A stretch of DNA of 64,000 bases from UBA8919 sp041658185 (GTDB lineage: Bacteria; Elusimicrobiota; UBA8919). The position numbers and the translations under genes are program-made. Each line of letters opens with the position of its first letter. The first letter of the stretch is position 1. The stretch lies in contig JBBAAR010000002.1 in the NCBI GenBank assembly GCA_041658185.1, positions 124,001-188,000 on the forward strand. Direction: 5' to 3'. Positions 51,572 through 60,266 of the stretch are shown in pieces. The notes beneath the pieces are model-generated. The model made no database searches, had not been told where the DNA came from, and saw nothing but the letters and a program-made list of their open reading frames with translations.

Positions 51572-51611
51572 GCAAAAGAACGCAAAAACAGAATTAACTT
51601 CTGACTTTTGC
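51572..51611. repeat. GCAAAAG inverted repeat before rpsU
   Basis: GCAAAAG (51572-51578) / CTTTTGC (51605-51611); shares AGAGCAAAAG and ACTTCTGACTTTTGC with the element between the tRNA genes (12985-13035). Confidence 0.65.
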
Positions 51612-51646
51612 AGTCTTCACTGATGTAATAAAAGGTGGTGTTTAAT

Positions 51647-51838
51647 TTGGCAAATGTAAAAGTAAGAGAAGGGGAATCCATAGAGGAAGCGCTAAGAAGA
51701 TTCAAAAGAGAATGCGAAAGAGACGGCATCTTGGCTGAAATCAAAAAGCGCGAATTTTATGAGACACCCTCAATAAAAAGAAAACGCAAAGCCGAGGAAG
51801 CAAGAAGAAAACTGAAAAAAAGAATATTTTTCAGATAA
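51647..51838 (+). CDS. rpsU: ribosomal protein bS21
   Basis: 63 residues: ANVKVREGESIEEALRRFKRE then a basic tail with RRKAEEARRKLKKR, as expected for bS21. The start is TTG at 51647: it gives the standard ANVKVREGE N-terminus, with AAAGGTGGTG 8 bp upstream; a GTG at 51635 would be inside that ribosome site. First gene of the macromolecular-synthesis operon (rpsU-dnaG-rpoD), with an unusual nif3-like gene between. Confidence 0.92.
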   Translation: MANVKVREGESIEEALRRFKRECERDGILAEIKKREFYETPSIKRKRKAEEARRKLKKRIFFR

Positions 51839-51853
51839 TTAAGAAATGTTATT

Positions 51854-51899
51854 CTGACCCCCACTGCTTCGTTATGCGAGGCAAAACGGTGGGGGAAAG
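51854..51899. repeat. CCCCCAC inverted repeat between rpsU and nif3
   Basis: CCCCCAC (51858-51864)/GTGGGGG (51889-51895), with outer TTCT/AGAA. No T-run, so not a simple terminator; could modulate rpsU versus dnaG-rpoD levels, or be a repeat. Confidence 0.6.
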
Positions 51900-51921
51900 A
51901 ATTTCATTTTGGAGGCGTAAA

Positions 51922-52893
51922 TTGAAATTAAAAGAGTTTTATAATTTCGTCGTAGAAGAGGGAATTTTGTCCGACCCGCGCGGTGTAGAACAGGTAAAAA
52001 AAGGTTTGTCGGTTTCAAAGCAGAAATATGATAAACTTGATAATGAAAAAAAATCAGAGTTTGACATGGAAATTCTGAAAAATCCTTACAGGGATACAAG
52101 AATACTGAACGGTTCCGGTGAAGAAGAAATAAAATCAATTCTTGTCGGTATTGATATTGATGCAGCGGAAATTATGCTTGCGGAGTATCTATGGAAATCC
52201 GGCCGCCTGAAAACGAAAATTGATTTAGTTCTCTCCCATCATCCGTCCGGTTACGCTTACGCCAATTTTTACGAGGTTATGGGTATGCAGTCGGAGATTC
52301 TTGAAAAATTCGGAGTGCCTATAAATGTCGCCGAGGGTCTTCTGTCAAAAAGGATGAAAGAGGTCGCCCGTCGGGTAATGCCGGTGAATCACACAAAAAG
52401 CGGCGACGCCGCAAAACTTTTGGGGATTCCCTTTATGTGCGCCCACACGGTTGCCGATAACCATGTCGCGAAATATCTTCAGGAAAAATTTGACTCGGTG
52501 AAACCGTATTTTGTTTCAGATGTAGTTAGTACATTAAAGACAATTCCGGAATATAAAAACGCAGTTACCGAAACGGTTGGTCCTAAAATATTAGTCGGAA
52601 ACGAAGAAAATCGCGCGGGTAAAGTTTTTGTTGATATGACCGGCGGCACGGAAGGAGCGGTTGAATTTTTAGAGAAACTTTCTATCGCGGGTGTCGGGAC
52701 AATTGTCGCTATGCATATGTCGGAGGAGCACATAAAAAACGCCGAAAAGTCAAATATAAACATAGTAGTTGCAGGTCACATTTCCAGCGATACTCTCGGA
52801 CTTAATCTGCTTTTTGATAAAGTGGAAAATAAGTTCGGACCCGTTGATTTCATTCCTTGTTCCGGTTTCCGGCGAATAAAACACAGCGGATAG
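51922..52893 (+). CDS. Nif3-like dinuclear metal protein
   Basis: 323 residues. Metal ligands: LSHHPSG in the N-terminal half and VAMHMSEEHIKNA / VVAGHISSD near the end, as in NIF3/YqfO/DUF1300-type proteins. Role uncertain; some act on GTP or in DNA repair. TTG start at 51922, because GGAGG (51911-51915) is 6 bp upstream; the earlier ATG 51874 lies inside an inverted repeat. Overlaps nothing; dnaG starts 38 bp later. Confidence 0.83.
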   Translation: MKLKEFYNFVVEEGILSDPRGVEQVKKGLSVSKQKYDKLDNEKKSEFDMEILKNPYRDTRILNGSGEEEIKSILVGIDIDAAEIMLAEYLWKSGRLKTKIDLVLSHHPSGYAYANFYEVMGMQSEILEKFGVPINVAEGLLSKRMKEVARRVMPVNHTKSGDAAKLLGIPFMCAHTVADNHVAKYLQEKFDSVKPYFVSDVVSTLKTIPEYKNAVTETVGPKILVGNEENRAGKVFVDMTGGTEGAVEFLEKLSIAGVGTIVAMHMSEEHIKNAEKSNINIVVAGHISSDTLGLNLLFDKVENKFGPVDFIPCSGFRRIKHSG

Positions 52894-52931
52894 AAATTTG
52901 CCGCTCAAAAAATCCAACAATTTCAAAAAAT

Positions 52932-54632
52932 ATGTCAATTCCGGAAGCAACTATTCAAAATGTTTTAAGTGCCTGTGATATCGTGGAAGTTATTGAGGGA
53001 TATGTCCGTCTGACAAGGTCGGGCAGGAATTTTAAAGCGAGATGTCCGTTTCATAATGAAAAAACGCCTTCGTTTATGGTAAATCCCGAGAAGCAGATTT
53101 TTCACTGTTTCGGGTGCAGTATCGGCGGTAATGCAATAAGTTTCATAATGAAAATGGAAGGACTTACTTATCCCGAGGCAATCCGCAAACTTGCCAAAAA
53201 GTGCAATATAGAAATAAAAGAAATTTTTTCTAATTCTAAAACGGATGATAAACTTGCGGAAGAAAGGGAAACGATTTATAAAATTTTAAACGATGCGGGT
53301 TTATTTTTTCAGAAGCATCTTGAAGAAAGCGCTGTCATAAAAAACTGGCTCAAAAAAAGGGGATTGACCGACGAAACGATAGAGAAGTTTCAAATAGGTT
53401 ATGCCCCGAAATCATCCAGGATTCTTTTTAACGCCGCCGTCAAAAAAGGATATTCAAAAGATTTGCTTTACAAATCCGGGGTTATATCTAACGAGAAAGA
53501 TTTTTTTATCAACAGGGTGATGTTTCCGATTTTTGATATTACCGGCAGGGTTGTTGCATTCGGAGGCAGGGTTTTGGACGATGCAATTCAGCCGAAATAT
53601 CTTAATTCGCCCGAGACGGCGGTTTATTCCAAAAGCAGGGTGCTTTACGGTCTCAATTTCGCCGGAAAGTCCATAAGAGAAAATAATTCCGCAATAATAC
53701 TTGAAGGTTATGTTGATGTGATTATGTGTCATCAATATGGGATTACAAATACGGTTGCCACTCTCGGGACCGCTTTTACGCCGCAGCACTCTTCCTTATT
53801 GAAAAGATATACCGACAATGTAATAGTCGCATATGACCCGGATACGGCTGGCCGTTCCTCTGCGATAAGGTCGTGCGAGGTGCTTCTTAACGACGATTTG
53901 TATGTGAAAATCGCCCAATTGCCCGACGGTAAAGATAGCGATGAAATTCTTATTTCCGACGGTGCGGACAAATTAAAAAATATTTTTTCAAATTCAAAAT
54001 CATACATTGATTTTTTCATTGATGAAAAATCGTCCGCCTCGGCGGGTTTTGATGTCAAGACCATTGAAGGTAAAAGGGGTCTTGTAAAATTAGCCCTTCC
54101 GGTTATATCAAAAATTCCGAATGCCGTCGTAAAATCGGAATATATAAAAACGCTTTCAGAACGGTTAGGTGTGCGTGAAGAAATTATAAAAGAGGAACTG
54201 GCCCGGCTTAAAACCGAAATAAAGCGGTATGGCAGCGACTCAAAACAACAGATGCCGGAGGTTGAAAACAAAATTGACATTGAAGAAAGAAATTTTATAT
54301 CGATGTTGGCCGGCGACCTTAAGTATATGGATTATATTCCCGAAAATTTACAGTTTGATTTCACAAGCGATGAAACAGGAAACATTTTTTCTATACTTCG
54401 TGATTTGAGAAAAAAAGGCAGGGACTCCGTTGAACCCCGGGAACTTGTGAAACTATCGGGCAGTGATGTTGTTTCAAAAATTCTGATAAGTGATTTTAAG
54501 CCGTCGGATCCGGAAAAATTTGTAAAATCCTTTGTGCTCAAGTGTGAAAAAAAGCGACTGCAACAACTTAAAAGCGGAGACGTGTCTGAATTTTTGAAAG
54601 CATCAAAAAAAATGAAAGGGTCAAAAAAATGA
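52932..54632 (+). CDS. dnaG: DNA primase
   Basis: 566 residues. N-terminal zinc domain with CPFHNEKTPSF and CFGCSIGG; the Toprim core with ILEGYVDVIMCHQ (catalytic Glu) and YDPDTAGRSSA (Asp pair); and a C-terminal helical part for helicase contact. Makes the RNA primers of replication. ATG 52932 begins MSIPEATIQNVLSACDIVEVI, the normal start; the upstream extension overlaps nif3. Ends ATGA onto rpoD. Confidence 0.95.
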   Translation: MSIPEATIQNVLSACDIVEVIEGYVRLTRSGRNFKARCPFHNEKTPSFMVNPEKQIFHCFGCSIGGNAISFIMKMEGLTYPEAIRKLAKKCNIEIKEIFSNSKTDDKLAEERETIYKILNDAGLFFQKHLEESAVIKNWLKKRGLTDETIEKFQIGYAPKSSRILFNAAVKKGYSKDLLYKSGVISNEKDFFINRVMFPIFDITGRVVAFGGRVLDDAIQPKYLNSPETAVYSKSRVLYGLNFAGKSIRENNSAIILEGYVDVIMCHQYGITNTVATLGTAFTPQHSSLLKRYTDNVIVAYDPDTAGRSSAIRSCEVLLNDDLYVKIAQLPDGKDSDEILISDGADKLKNIFSNSKSYIDFFIDEKSSASAGFDVKTIEGKRGLVKLALPVISKIPNAVVKSEYIKTLSERLGVREEIIKEELARLKTEIKRYGSDSKQQMPEVENKIDIEERNFISMLAGDLKYMDYIPENLQFDFTSDETGNIFSILRDLRKKGRDSVEPRELVKLSGSDVVSKILISDFKPSDPEKFVKSFVLKCEKKRLQQLKSGDVSEFLKASKKMKGSKK

Positions 54633-56344
54633 TAGATGAAAAAGAAGTAAGAAATTTAATACAGCAAGGCCGTCAAGCCGGTTTTCTTACATATGACGAC
54701 ATATTCGAACACCTGTCTATATCGGACAGCAGCATAAATGAAATTGACGGTTTTTTTATCACCCTGAACGATATGGGCATAAATGTCCTGAACAAACAGC
54801 CGGAAGAGCCGGTTGCCGAAAAGCAAACCCCAGAATCTTCTGATGAAGAATCCATAAAATTAAAAATGGAAGACCCTGTCAGGATGTATCTTACCGAGAT
54901 GGGAAAATCGTCGCTTTTAGAGAGAAAAGAAGAACTTGAACTGACAAAGAGCATCTGGGAAAAAAAGAGGGAGCTCAAATTGATAGTGTTGGATTCCCCG
55001 ATTACCCTTAAGGAGATAAAAAACTGGGAAGTGCTTATTTCAACCAGCGCTGCATCGCCCCGCGAGTTTATGCCCCGCGGAAAAAAAACTGACACTACCT
55101 TAAGAAATATGCAGAGAAAAATGATAGAGGCGTCAAAATATCTAGATAAAGTTCAGACGAGAATTAATCAACTTAAAAAGAAACTCAAAGGCGTAAAGAA
55201 GACTGCCCCGCATAAAAAAATTGCAGTTGTTAATAAAATTAACAATTATAAAAAAGAGATAATAAAAAAAATAATCGGACTTAACCTCCACGAGGAAAAA
55301 TTCAACAAACTGAAATTAAAATTACTGAATTATGCGGAAAGGATAACGGAAAATAAAAATACCTACGGTCAAATTTCAAGAAAAAGTAAAATGGCTCTTT
55401 CCGATGTAAAGCGGATTTACCGTCACGTAAAGCGGAAAAAAATAACGAAAACAAAATTTTTTAAATTGACAAAGTATGAATTTTCAAAATTCGCCCGGGT
55501 GCTTGATGATGTGAACAATGCCGATAGAAAACTTAAAAAGATGAGTAGAAGTGTTAATATCCCGCTTGAAGACATTGAGTCATCCGCAAATAAAATAAGG
55601 CGGTTGGAAATAGAACTATTGGATGAAAAGTCAAAACTTATAAAAGCAAATTTGCGTCTGGTCGTTTCAATAGCAAAAAGACATATGTATGCGCCTTCAC
55701 TTTCTCTTTTGGATTTAATACAGGAGGGTAATCTCGGTTTAATAAAAGGGGTGGAAAAATTTGAATACAAAAAAGGTTTTAAATTTTCCACATATGCGAC
55801 ATGGTGGATTAGACAGTCAATAAACAGAGCGCTTGCCGACCAATCTAGGACGATAAGAATTCCGGTTCATATGAAGGAGATGGCGTCAAAACTCAACAAG
55901 TTCCAGAGAAAACATCATCAGGATTGCGGCACAAAACCCACGATTGAAGAATACTCAAAATACTTAAAAATGTCAACGGATAAAATAAGAACGCTTTTAA
56001 GAATAATCCAGGAGCCGCTTTCGCTTTCAACCCCTATAAGCGACGACGAGGATTCCCGCCTTGAAGATTTTATTGAGGATAAAAAACATAAAACGCCGGA
56101 AAAGCATATACACTCAAATTTAAGATATAAAGAAATTGAAAAGGTATTATCAACTCTCAACGACCGCGAGGCGGAGATTATCCGTCTGAGGTTCGGCATC
56201 GGTTACGGCTATCCGTTAACTTTGGAAGATGTCGGAAAAATTTTTAAGATTACAAGGGAACGGGTCCGCCAGATTGAAGCGAAGGCGATAAGAAAAATGA
56301 AACATCCCTCACGGTGCAAAAGCCTTGTTGACTATCTTGAATAA
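54629..56344 (+). CDS. rpoD: primary sigma factor
   Basis: 571 residues. Region 1.1 at the N-terminus; region 1.2 DPVRMYLTEMGKSSLLERKEE; region 2 with LRLVVSIAKRH, LDLIQEGNLGL, KFSTYATWWIRQSINRA (-10 recognition); region 3; and region 4 ITRERVRQIEAKAIRKM (-35 recognition). A lysine-rich insert of about 250 residues lies between regions 1.2 and 2, as in other RpoD. Matches the TTGACA/TATAAT promoters seen throughout. Overlaps dnaG by 4 bp. Confidence 0.96.
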   Translation: MIDEKEVRNLIQQGRQAGFLTYDDIFEHLSISDSSINEIDGFFITLNDMGINVLNKQPEEPVAEKQTPESSDEESIKLKMEDPVRMYLTEMGKSSLLERKEELELTKSIWEKKRELKLIVLDSPITLKEIKNWEVLISTSAASPREFMPRGKKTDTTLRNMQRKMIEASKYLDKVQTRINQLKKKLKGVKKTAPHKKIAVVNKINNYKKEIIKKIIGLNLHEEKFNKLKLKLLNYAERITENKNTYGQISRKSKMALSDVKRIYRHVKRKKITKTKFFKLTKYEFSKFARVLDDVNNADRKLKKMSRSVNIPLEDIESSANKIRRLEIELLDEKSKLIKANLRLVVSIAKRHMYAPSLSLLDLIQEGNLGLIKGVEKFEYKKGFKFSTYATWWIRQSINRALADQSRTIRIPVHMKEMASKLNKFQRKHHQDCGTKPTIEEYSKYLKMSTDKIRTLLRIIQEPLSLSTPISDDEDSRLEDFIEDKKHKTPEKHIHSNLRYKEIEKVLSTLNDREAEIIRLRFGIGYGYPLTLEDVGKIFKITRERVRQIEAKAIRKMKHPSRCKSLVDYLE

Positions 56345-56358
56345 CAGATTCTAAAAGA

Positions 56359-56386
56359 TTGACAAAAAAGTAAATTTAGATATAAT
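56359..56386 (+). promoter_or_regulatory. promoter of tRNA-CAT
   Basis: TTGACA 56359-56364, 16 bp, TATAAT 56381-56386; the tRNA starts 10 bp later. Confidence 0.85.
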
Positions 56387-56395
56387 TGAAAATGC

Positions 56396-56469
56396 GGGCT
56401 CTTAGCTCAGTTGGTTAGAGCAGCTGACTCATAATCAGCGGGTCGGGGGTTCAAGTCCCTCAGGGCCCA
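56396..56469 (+). tRNA. tRNA with CAT anticodon (probably Ile2, possibly Met)
   Basis: Acceptor GGGCTCT/AGGGCCC (one G-T pair), discriminator A, anticodon stem GCTGA/TCAGC with loop CTCATAA. The TTAGCTCAGTTGGTTAGAGC D-arm and ACTCATAATC anticodon arm resemble tRNA-Ile2 (lysidine-modified CAT) more than elongator Met. CCA not encoded. Confidence 0.9.
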
Positions 56470-56480
56470 TTATAAAGACA

Positions 56481-56502
56481 GAGATTAGAGAATTAGAGAT
56501 TA
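56481..56502. repeat. 7/8/7-bp tandem repeat before nth
   Basis: GAGATTA, GAGAATTA, GAGATTA between the tRNA and ATG 56507 of nth. Confidence 0.75.
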
Positions 56503-56506
56503 GTTA

Positions 56507-57142
56507 ATGTTGAATGTAAGTGAATTAATAACACGGCTGAAAAAACATTACCCGGATGTAAAAAAAACGGCATTGACATTTTCAAATCCGCTGGAAATTC
56601 TCGTTGCGACAATTCTTTCCGCACAATGCACGGATAAACGGGTCAATAAAATTACTCCGCTTCTTTTTGCTAAATATAAAAAAGCATCCGATTACGCCGC
56701 CGCCGATATAAAAGTTTTTGAACAGGAAATAAGGTCTGCCGGTTTTTATCACAACAAGTCAAAAAATATAATAGGCGCCTGCAAAATTATTGACGAAAAA
56801 TATAGCGGTAAAGTTCCCGATACGATGGAGAATTTGCTGACACTTCCCGGCGTTGCAAGAAAAACGGCGAATATCGTGTTGGGAAATGCATTCGGGAAAA
56901 TTTCCGGTATCGCGGTTGATACGCATGTAAAACGTTTGTCATTTCGTTTGGGACTTTCAAAAAATAACAGTCCCGAAAAAATAGAGCAGGATTTAATGAA
57001 AATTTTTGATAGAAGCGATTGGTTCGCTCTTTCCAATCTTTTAATAGAGCACGGAAGAAAAATTTGTAACGCGAAAAAGCCCGACTGTAAAAATTGTTTT
57101 TTACGGGACTTATGTCCCAGAATAGGCGTTCCGGGCAATTAG
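56507..57142 (+). CDS. nth: endonuclease III
   Basis: 211 residues. Removes oxidised pyrimidines in base-excision repair. Helix-hairpin-helix LPGVARKTANIVLG (with catalytic Lys), VDTHVKRL (catalytic Asp) and the [4Fe-4S] loop C-x6-C-x2-C-x5-C (CNAKKPDCKNCFLRDLC). The stop codon (57140-57142) lies within the D-arm of tRNA-Val, so the genes overlap by 10 bp. ATG 56507 lacks a good ribosome site, being preceded by a tandem repeat. Confidence 0.94.
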   Translation: MLNVSELITRLKKHYPDVKKTALTFSNPLEILVATILSAQCTDKRVNKITPLLFAKYKKASDYAAADIKVFEQEIRSAGFYHNKSKNIIGACKIIDEKYSGKVPDTMENLLTLPGVARKTANIVLGNAFGKISGIAVDTHVKRLSFRLGLSKNNSPEKIEQDLMKIFDRSDWFALSNLLIEHGRKICNAKKPDCKNCFLRDLCPRIGVPGN

Positions 57143-57204
57143 CTCAGCGGGAGAGCACTCCCCTCACACGGGAGGGGTCGCAGGTTCAATCCCTGCATTG
57201 CCCA
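57133..57204 (+). tRNA. tRNA-Val (CAC)
   Basis: Acceptor GGGCAAT/ATTGCCC, discriminator A, anticodon stem CTCCC/GGGAG with loop CTCACAC giving CAC. T-loop GTTCAATCCC. Starts inside the end of nth, so it may be processed from the nth mRNA. CCA not encoded. Confidence 0.95.
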
Positions 57205-57282
57205 CATTAAAAATCCTCAATTATACGGCAGTTATGATAGCAGCATCTTAGTAAAAAGAGCCGACAGAAATTTTGTATCCGA

Positions 57283-57900
57283 ATGGATAGCAATTTAATA
57301 AACGAAAGAGATGGACAGTTAGCGAGATATCTGCACGATGGTCTCGCCCAAACATTATATTCCATTCAGTTAAAGACAAACAAATCGCAAAATCTGACCG
57401 ACATTGAAAAAATCAAAAAAGAATTATCCGAGATAGAAAAACTCATGGAGTTGTCCATTGCCCAGACAAAAAAAATTATATTGCAACTTGCCCCGCCGAG
57501 GATTGTCGGCAATAAATTTGTCGACGAAATAAAAAATTATCTTGAAAAAATCAAAAAAGTTAAAAATATAGATTATGAGTTTGTTTCTAAAATACCGAAG
57601 TTTTGTACATTTGATTTCAGCAATGAAATAATGCGTATTTTTCTTGAAGCATTAAACAATATACAGAACCATTCACGGGCGGACAGAATCAGTGTCTTCC
57701 TGTCAATAAATAATTCCACCGGCGCACAATTGGTAATAAAAGACAACGGCGTCGGTTTTAAACCTCTAAAAAAAAACTTTAAATACGGTATAAAAAGCAT
57801 GTTGCTTTATGCACAGAAGACCGGCGGCATCGTCGCTATAAAATCCAATCCGGGTAAAGGTACTGTAGTTGAACTTACAATCCGAAAGATTAAAGGATAA
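57283..57900 (+). CDS. soluble histidine kinase, NarX/DesK type
   Basis: 205 residues and no sensor domain. RYLHDGLAQTLYSIQLK has the HisKA_3 phosphoacceptor His (about residue 20); the ATPase has LEALNNIQNHSRA (N-box), DNGVGF (G1) and GKGTVVEL. The cognate regulator follows at once. The input must come from another protein. Confidence 0.88.
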   Translation: MDSNLINERDGQLARYLHDGLAQTLYSIQLKTNKSQNLTDIEKIKKELSEIEKLMELSIAQTKKIILQLAPPRIVGNKFVDEIKNYLEKIKKVKNIDYEFVSKIPKFCTFDFSNEIMRIFLEALNNIQNHSRADRISVFLSINNSTGAQLVIKDNGVGFKPLKKNFKYGIKSMLLYAQKTGGIVAIKSNPGKGTVVELTIRKIKG

Positions 57901-57907
57901 AGTGATT

Positions 57908-58573
57908 ATGGAAAAAAACAAGAAAGGAGTAAGAATCATTATAGCAGATGACCATACAATATTCCGTCAGGGGCTTAAAGAACTTATTGAAAATGAAAAA
58001 GACATAAGAATTATCGGCGAAGCCTCCGACGGTAAACAGGTTCTGGAACTCGCAAAAAAGTTGAAGCCGGATATTATTTTAATGGACATAAATATTCCGG
58101 AAATAGACGGCATTGAAGTTACACGCAAATTACGGAAAGAAATGCCGGATGTAAAAGTGATTATTCTTTCAATGTATGATGACGAGGCGCACATACTTGA
58201 AGCCGTAAAAGCAGGCGCCCTTGGGTATGTAGTAAAAACCAAAACCGCGGAAATTCTAATAAAAACATTGAGAACTTTGATAAGTGAAGGAGTGGCGTTT
58301 TCAACAGACATAATGCCGAGGTTTCTGGATGCAGTCAGAAAAATAGAGCCGAAAAATCTTAACGTTCAGAGGTTACAACTTACTAAACGGGAGATAGAAT
58401 TGCTATCCGCCCTCTCAAAAGGATTTTCAAACAAAGAAATTGCCCACAAATTTTCTTCCAGCGAAAAAACGGTAAAAAACCAACTGAATTTATTGTTTAA
58501 TAAATTAGGAGTTGAAAACCGTACAAAAGCAGTAGTTAAAGCCATCCAGCAAAAAATCATATCTATTGAATAA
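57908..58573 (+). CDS. NarL-family response regulator
   Basis: 221 residues. Receiver domain with IIADDHTIFR, phosphoacceptor Asp in ILMDINIPEIDG, and conserved VVKTKT Lys; then a LuxR-type helix-turn-helix (LTKREIELLSALSKGFSNKEIA, KLGVENRTKAV). ATG 57908 preferred: AAAGGA 12 bp upstream, while the longer frame starts inside the kinase gene. Paired with the upstream kinase. Confidence 0.92.
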   Translation: MEKNKKGVRIIIADDHTIFRQGLKELIENEKDIRIIGEASDGKQVLELAKKLKPDIILMDINIPEIDGIEVTRKLRKEMPDVKVIILSMYDDEAHILEAVKAGALGYVVKTKTAEILIKTLRTLISEGVAFSTDIMPRFLDAVRKIEPKNLNVQRLQLTKREIELLSALSKGFSNKEIAHKFSSSEKTVKNQLNLLFNKLGVENRTKAVVKAIQQKIISIE

Positions 58574-58776
58574 ATTTTGAAATTTTTTCGGCGGAACCAA
58601 TCAAAAAATGATATAGGACTTTATTCCTTTTTGCAGGCAACTTTTATTGCCCGTTTGTCCTATTTACAATAATTTTATTATTAGTTAAAATACCATCCAA
58701 TCGGCAGTTTTACCTGCATAACAAAACCGTTTTCGGTAACCGAACTTATGGAACATTTATGAGGAGGTAGAAAAAA

Positions 58777-59157
58777 ATGTTTAACGATAAAAGGCGTGCA
58801 TTCCGCCGTCCTGTAGAATGGAATGTGAAGATTGAATTAAACGGCAAGAGTTTTGAAACATCCTGCATAAACATTTCAGAAGGCGGAATAAGGATTGAAG
58901 GAACGAAAGACGACCTTCACCTGACAAACTTAATTATAGAGCATCTTGCCGACGATAAAAAATCACAGCCGGAAATTGAAATTAAAGTGCCGACGACATT
59001 TCAGGAACTGCAACTTAAGGGTAAAATCAAATGGTTTCACACGGATAATGTCTTAAAACAACATCATATCGGCATAGCATTTGAAAATCAACCGGACATA
59101 CAAATATTTCACGATAGCATGAGAGGGAAATCAGGCATCACACTTTTCCCGAAGTGA
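58777..59157 (+). CDS. PilZ-domain c-di-GMP receptor
   Basis: 126 residues, a single PilZ domain: RRAFRRPVEW (R-x3-R c-di-GMP motif) and NISEGGIRIEG (N/D-x-S-x-x-G). GAGGAGGTAG gives a strong ribosome site. No effector domain attached. The upstream 200 bp hold no gene. Output target unknown. Confidence 0.88.
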   Translation: MFNDKRRAFRRPVEWNVKIELNGKSFETSCINISEGGIRIEGTKDDLHLTNLIIEHLADDKKSQPEIEIKVPTTFQELQLKGKIKWFHTDNVLKQHHIGIAFENQPDIQIFHDSMRGKSGITLFPK

Positions 59158-59200
59158 TTTTTTTTAATTTATTTTTCGTTTGTGTTAGCACAAAATAAGT

Positions 59201-59389
59201 ATGAATTTAACAGAAAAAGAAAAGATTATTCTGAAAAAAATATCGGAAGGAAAATCGAACAGGTCAATCGCGAATGATTTATCCCGCTCGGAGAACACGA
59301 TAAAAGTGGAACTTCGCTTTATATTTTCAAAACTCGGCGTAAAAAACAGAACCCAGGCGGCAGTTTATGCAATAAAAAATAATATATGA
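59201..59389 (+). CDS. stand-alone LuxR-type helix-turn-helix protein
   Basis: 62 residues: only the DNA-binding domain (LTEKEKIILKKISEGKSNRSIA, SENTIKVELRFIFSKLGVKNRTQAAVYA), no receiver. It is closely similar to the C-terminus of the regulator at 57908, so it may be a duplicated fragment or an antagonist. Overlaps the next response regulator by 4 bp, which suggests real co-expression. Confidence 0.8.
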   Translation: MNLTEKEKIILKKISEGKSNRSIANDLSRSENTIKVELRFIFSKLGVKNRTQAAVYAIKNNI

Positions 59390-60111
59390 AAGAAAAAATT
59401 CTCATTGTTGACGACGATGTAAATATCTGCGCTCTCATAAAAGAAGCTCTTGATAAGGAAAAAAAATACGAGATATTTGTAGAAAACGATTCGGATGATG
59501 CTTTGGAAACCGCAGATAAAAGACATCCCGACATCGTTCTGCTTGATGTTAATCTCCCGGGTATTTCCGGCTGCGATGTCTTGAAGTTATTAAAGAAAGA
59601 TCCCAAAACCGCAGACATTTCAGTCATCTTGATATCAGGCGATTATACTACAAAATATGATATCGTAAGTAGTCTGGGTCTTGGTGCGGACGACTATATA
59701 ACGAAACCGTTTCAGATGGAAATTCTTGTCGCAAAGGTAAAGGCGCATTTAAGAAGACGTCTTTGGAATGAAATAGATTTTAAGTCAAAATCCAACATCC
59801 TCAAATCCTCTAACGGTTCAATAAAAATAAATTTGTCAACCAGAACTATAACCACCTACGGTGCGGGTTCCTTAAAAAACAAAAATCCGGACCTGACAAA
59901 AAAAGAATATGAAATTTTGCTGTATTTTATGAAAAACAAAAACAGGGTTATATCAAGAGAGATTCTTATGGACAATTTATGGAACACACCAAACGAAGTT
60001 GAAATGAAAACAGTAGATAAACATATTGAAACTTTAAGAAATAAACTTGGGTCCGCGGGAAAAAAGATAGAATCAATTTTCGGCGTCGGCTACAAATTCA
60101 ACGATGATTAA
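59386..60111 (+). CDS. OmpR-family response regulator
   Basis: 241 residues. Receiver: ILIVDDDVNICAL, Asp in IVLLDVNLPGISG, Lys in YITKPF; then a winged helix (LTKKEYEILLYFMKNKNRVISREIL, TVDKHIETLRNKLG). Probable partner of the kinase at 60267. ATGA overlap with the small LuxR protein. No separate promoter seen. Confidence 0.93.
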   Translation: MKEKILIVDDDVNICALIKEALDKEKKYEIFVENDSDDALETADKRHPDIVLLDVNLPGISGCDVLKLLKKDPKTADISVILISGDYTTKYDIVSSLGLGADDYITKPFQMEILVAKVKAHLRRRLWNEIDFKSKSNILKSSNGSIKINLSTRTITTYGAGSLKNKNPDLTKKEYEILLYFMKNKNRVISREILMDNLWNTPNEVEMKTVDKHIETLRNKLGSAGKKIESIFGVGYKFNDD

Positions 60112-60120
60112 ATAAACCAG

Positions 60121-60186
60121 GCCGCAGAATGACACAGTTGGGCACAGAAAAAGATATTTCAGTGAGGTTCTGTGACTATCTGCGGC
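60121..60186. repeat. GCCGCAGA inverted-repeat element
   Basis: GCCGCAGA (60121-60128)/TCTGCGGC (60179-60186), interior CACAGAAAAAGATATTTCAGTGAGG similar to 6535-6566 and 61667-61695. Confidence 0.7.
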
Positions 60187-60224
60187 TGCGGCTAAAAATA
60201 AAAAAATAAATATTTTTGTAAATC

Positions 60225-60260
60225 TTCGCCAAAAATTCGCTATTATATGTTACACTTTAT
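60225..60260 (+). promoter_or_regulatory. duplicated promoter-like element, copy 1
   Basis: TTCGCCAAAAATTCGCTATTATATGTTACACTTTA-type sequence (36 bp), nearly identical to 62106-62140. Contains an extended -10 like TGTTACACT. Lies 7 bp before ATG 60267 of the kinase. Confidence 0.5.
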
Positions 60261-60266
60261 TTCAAA

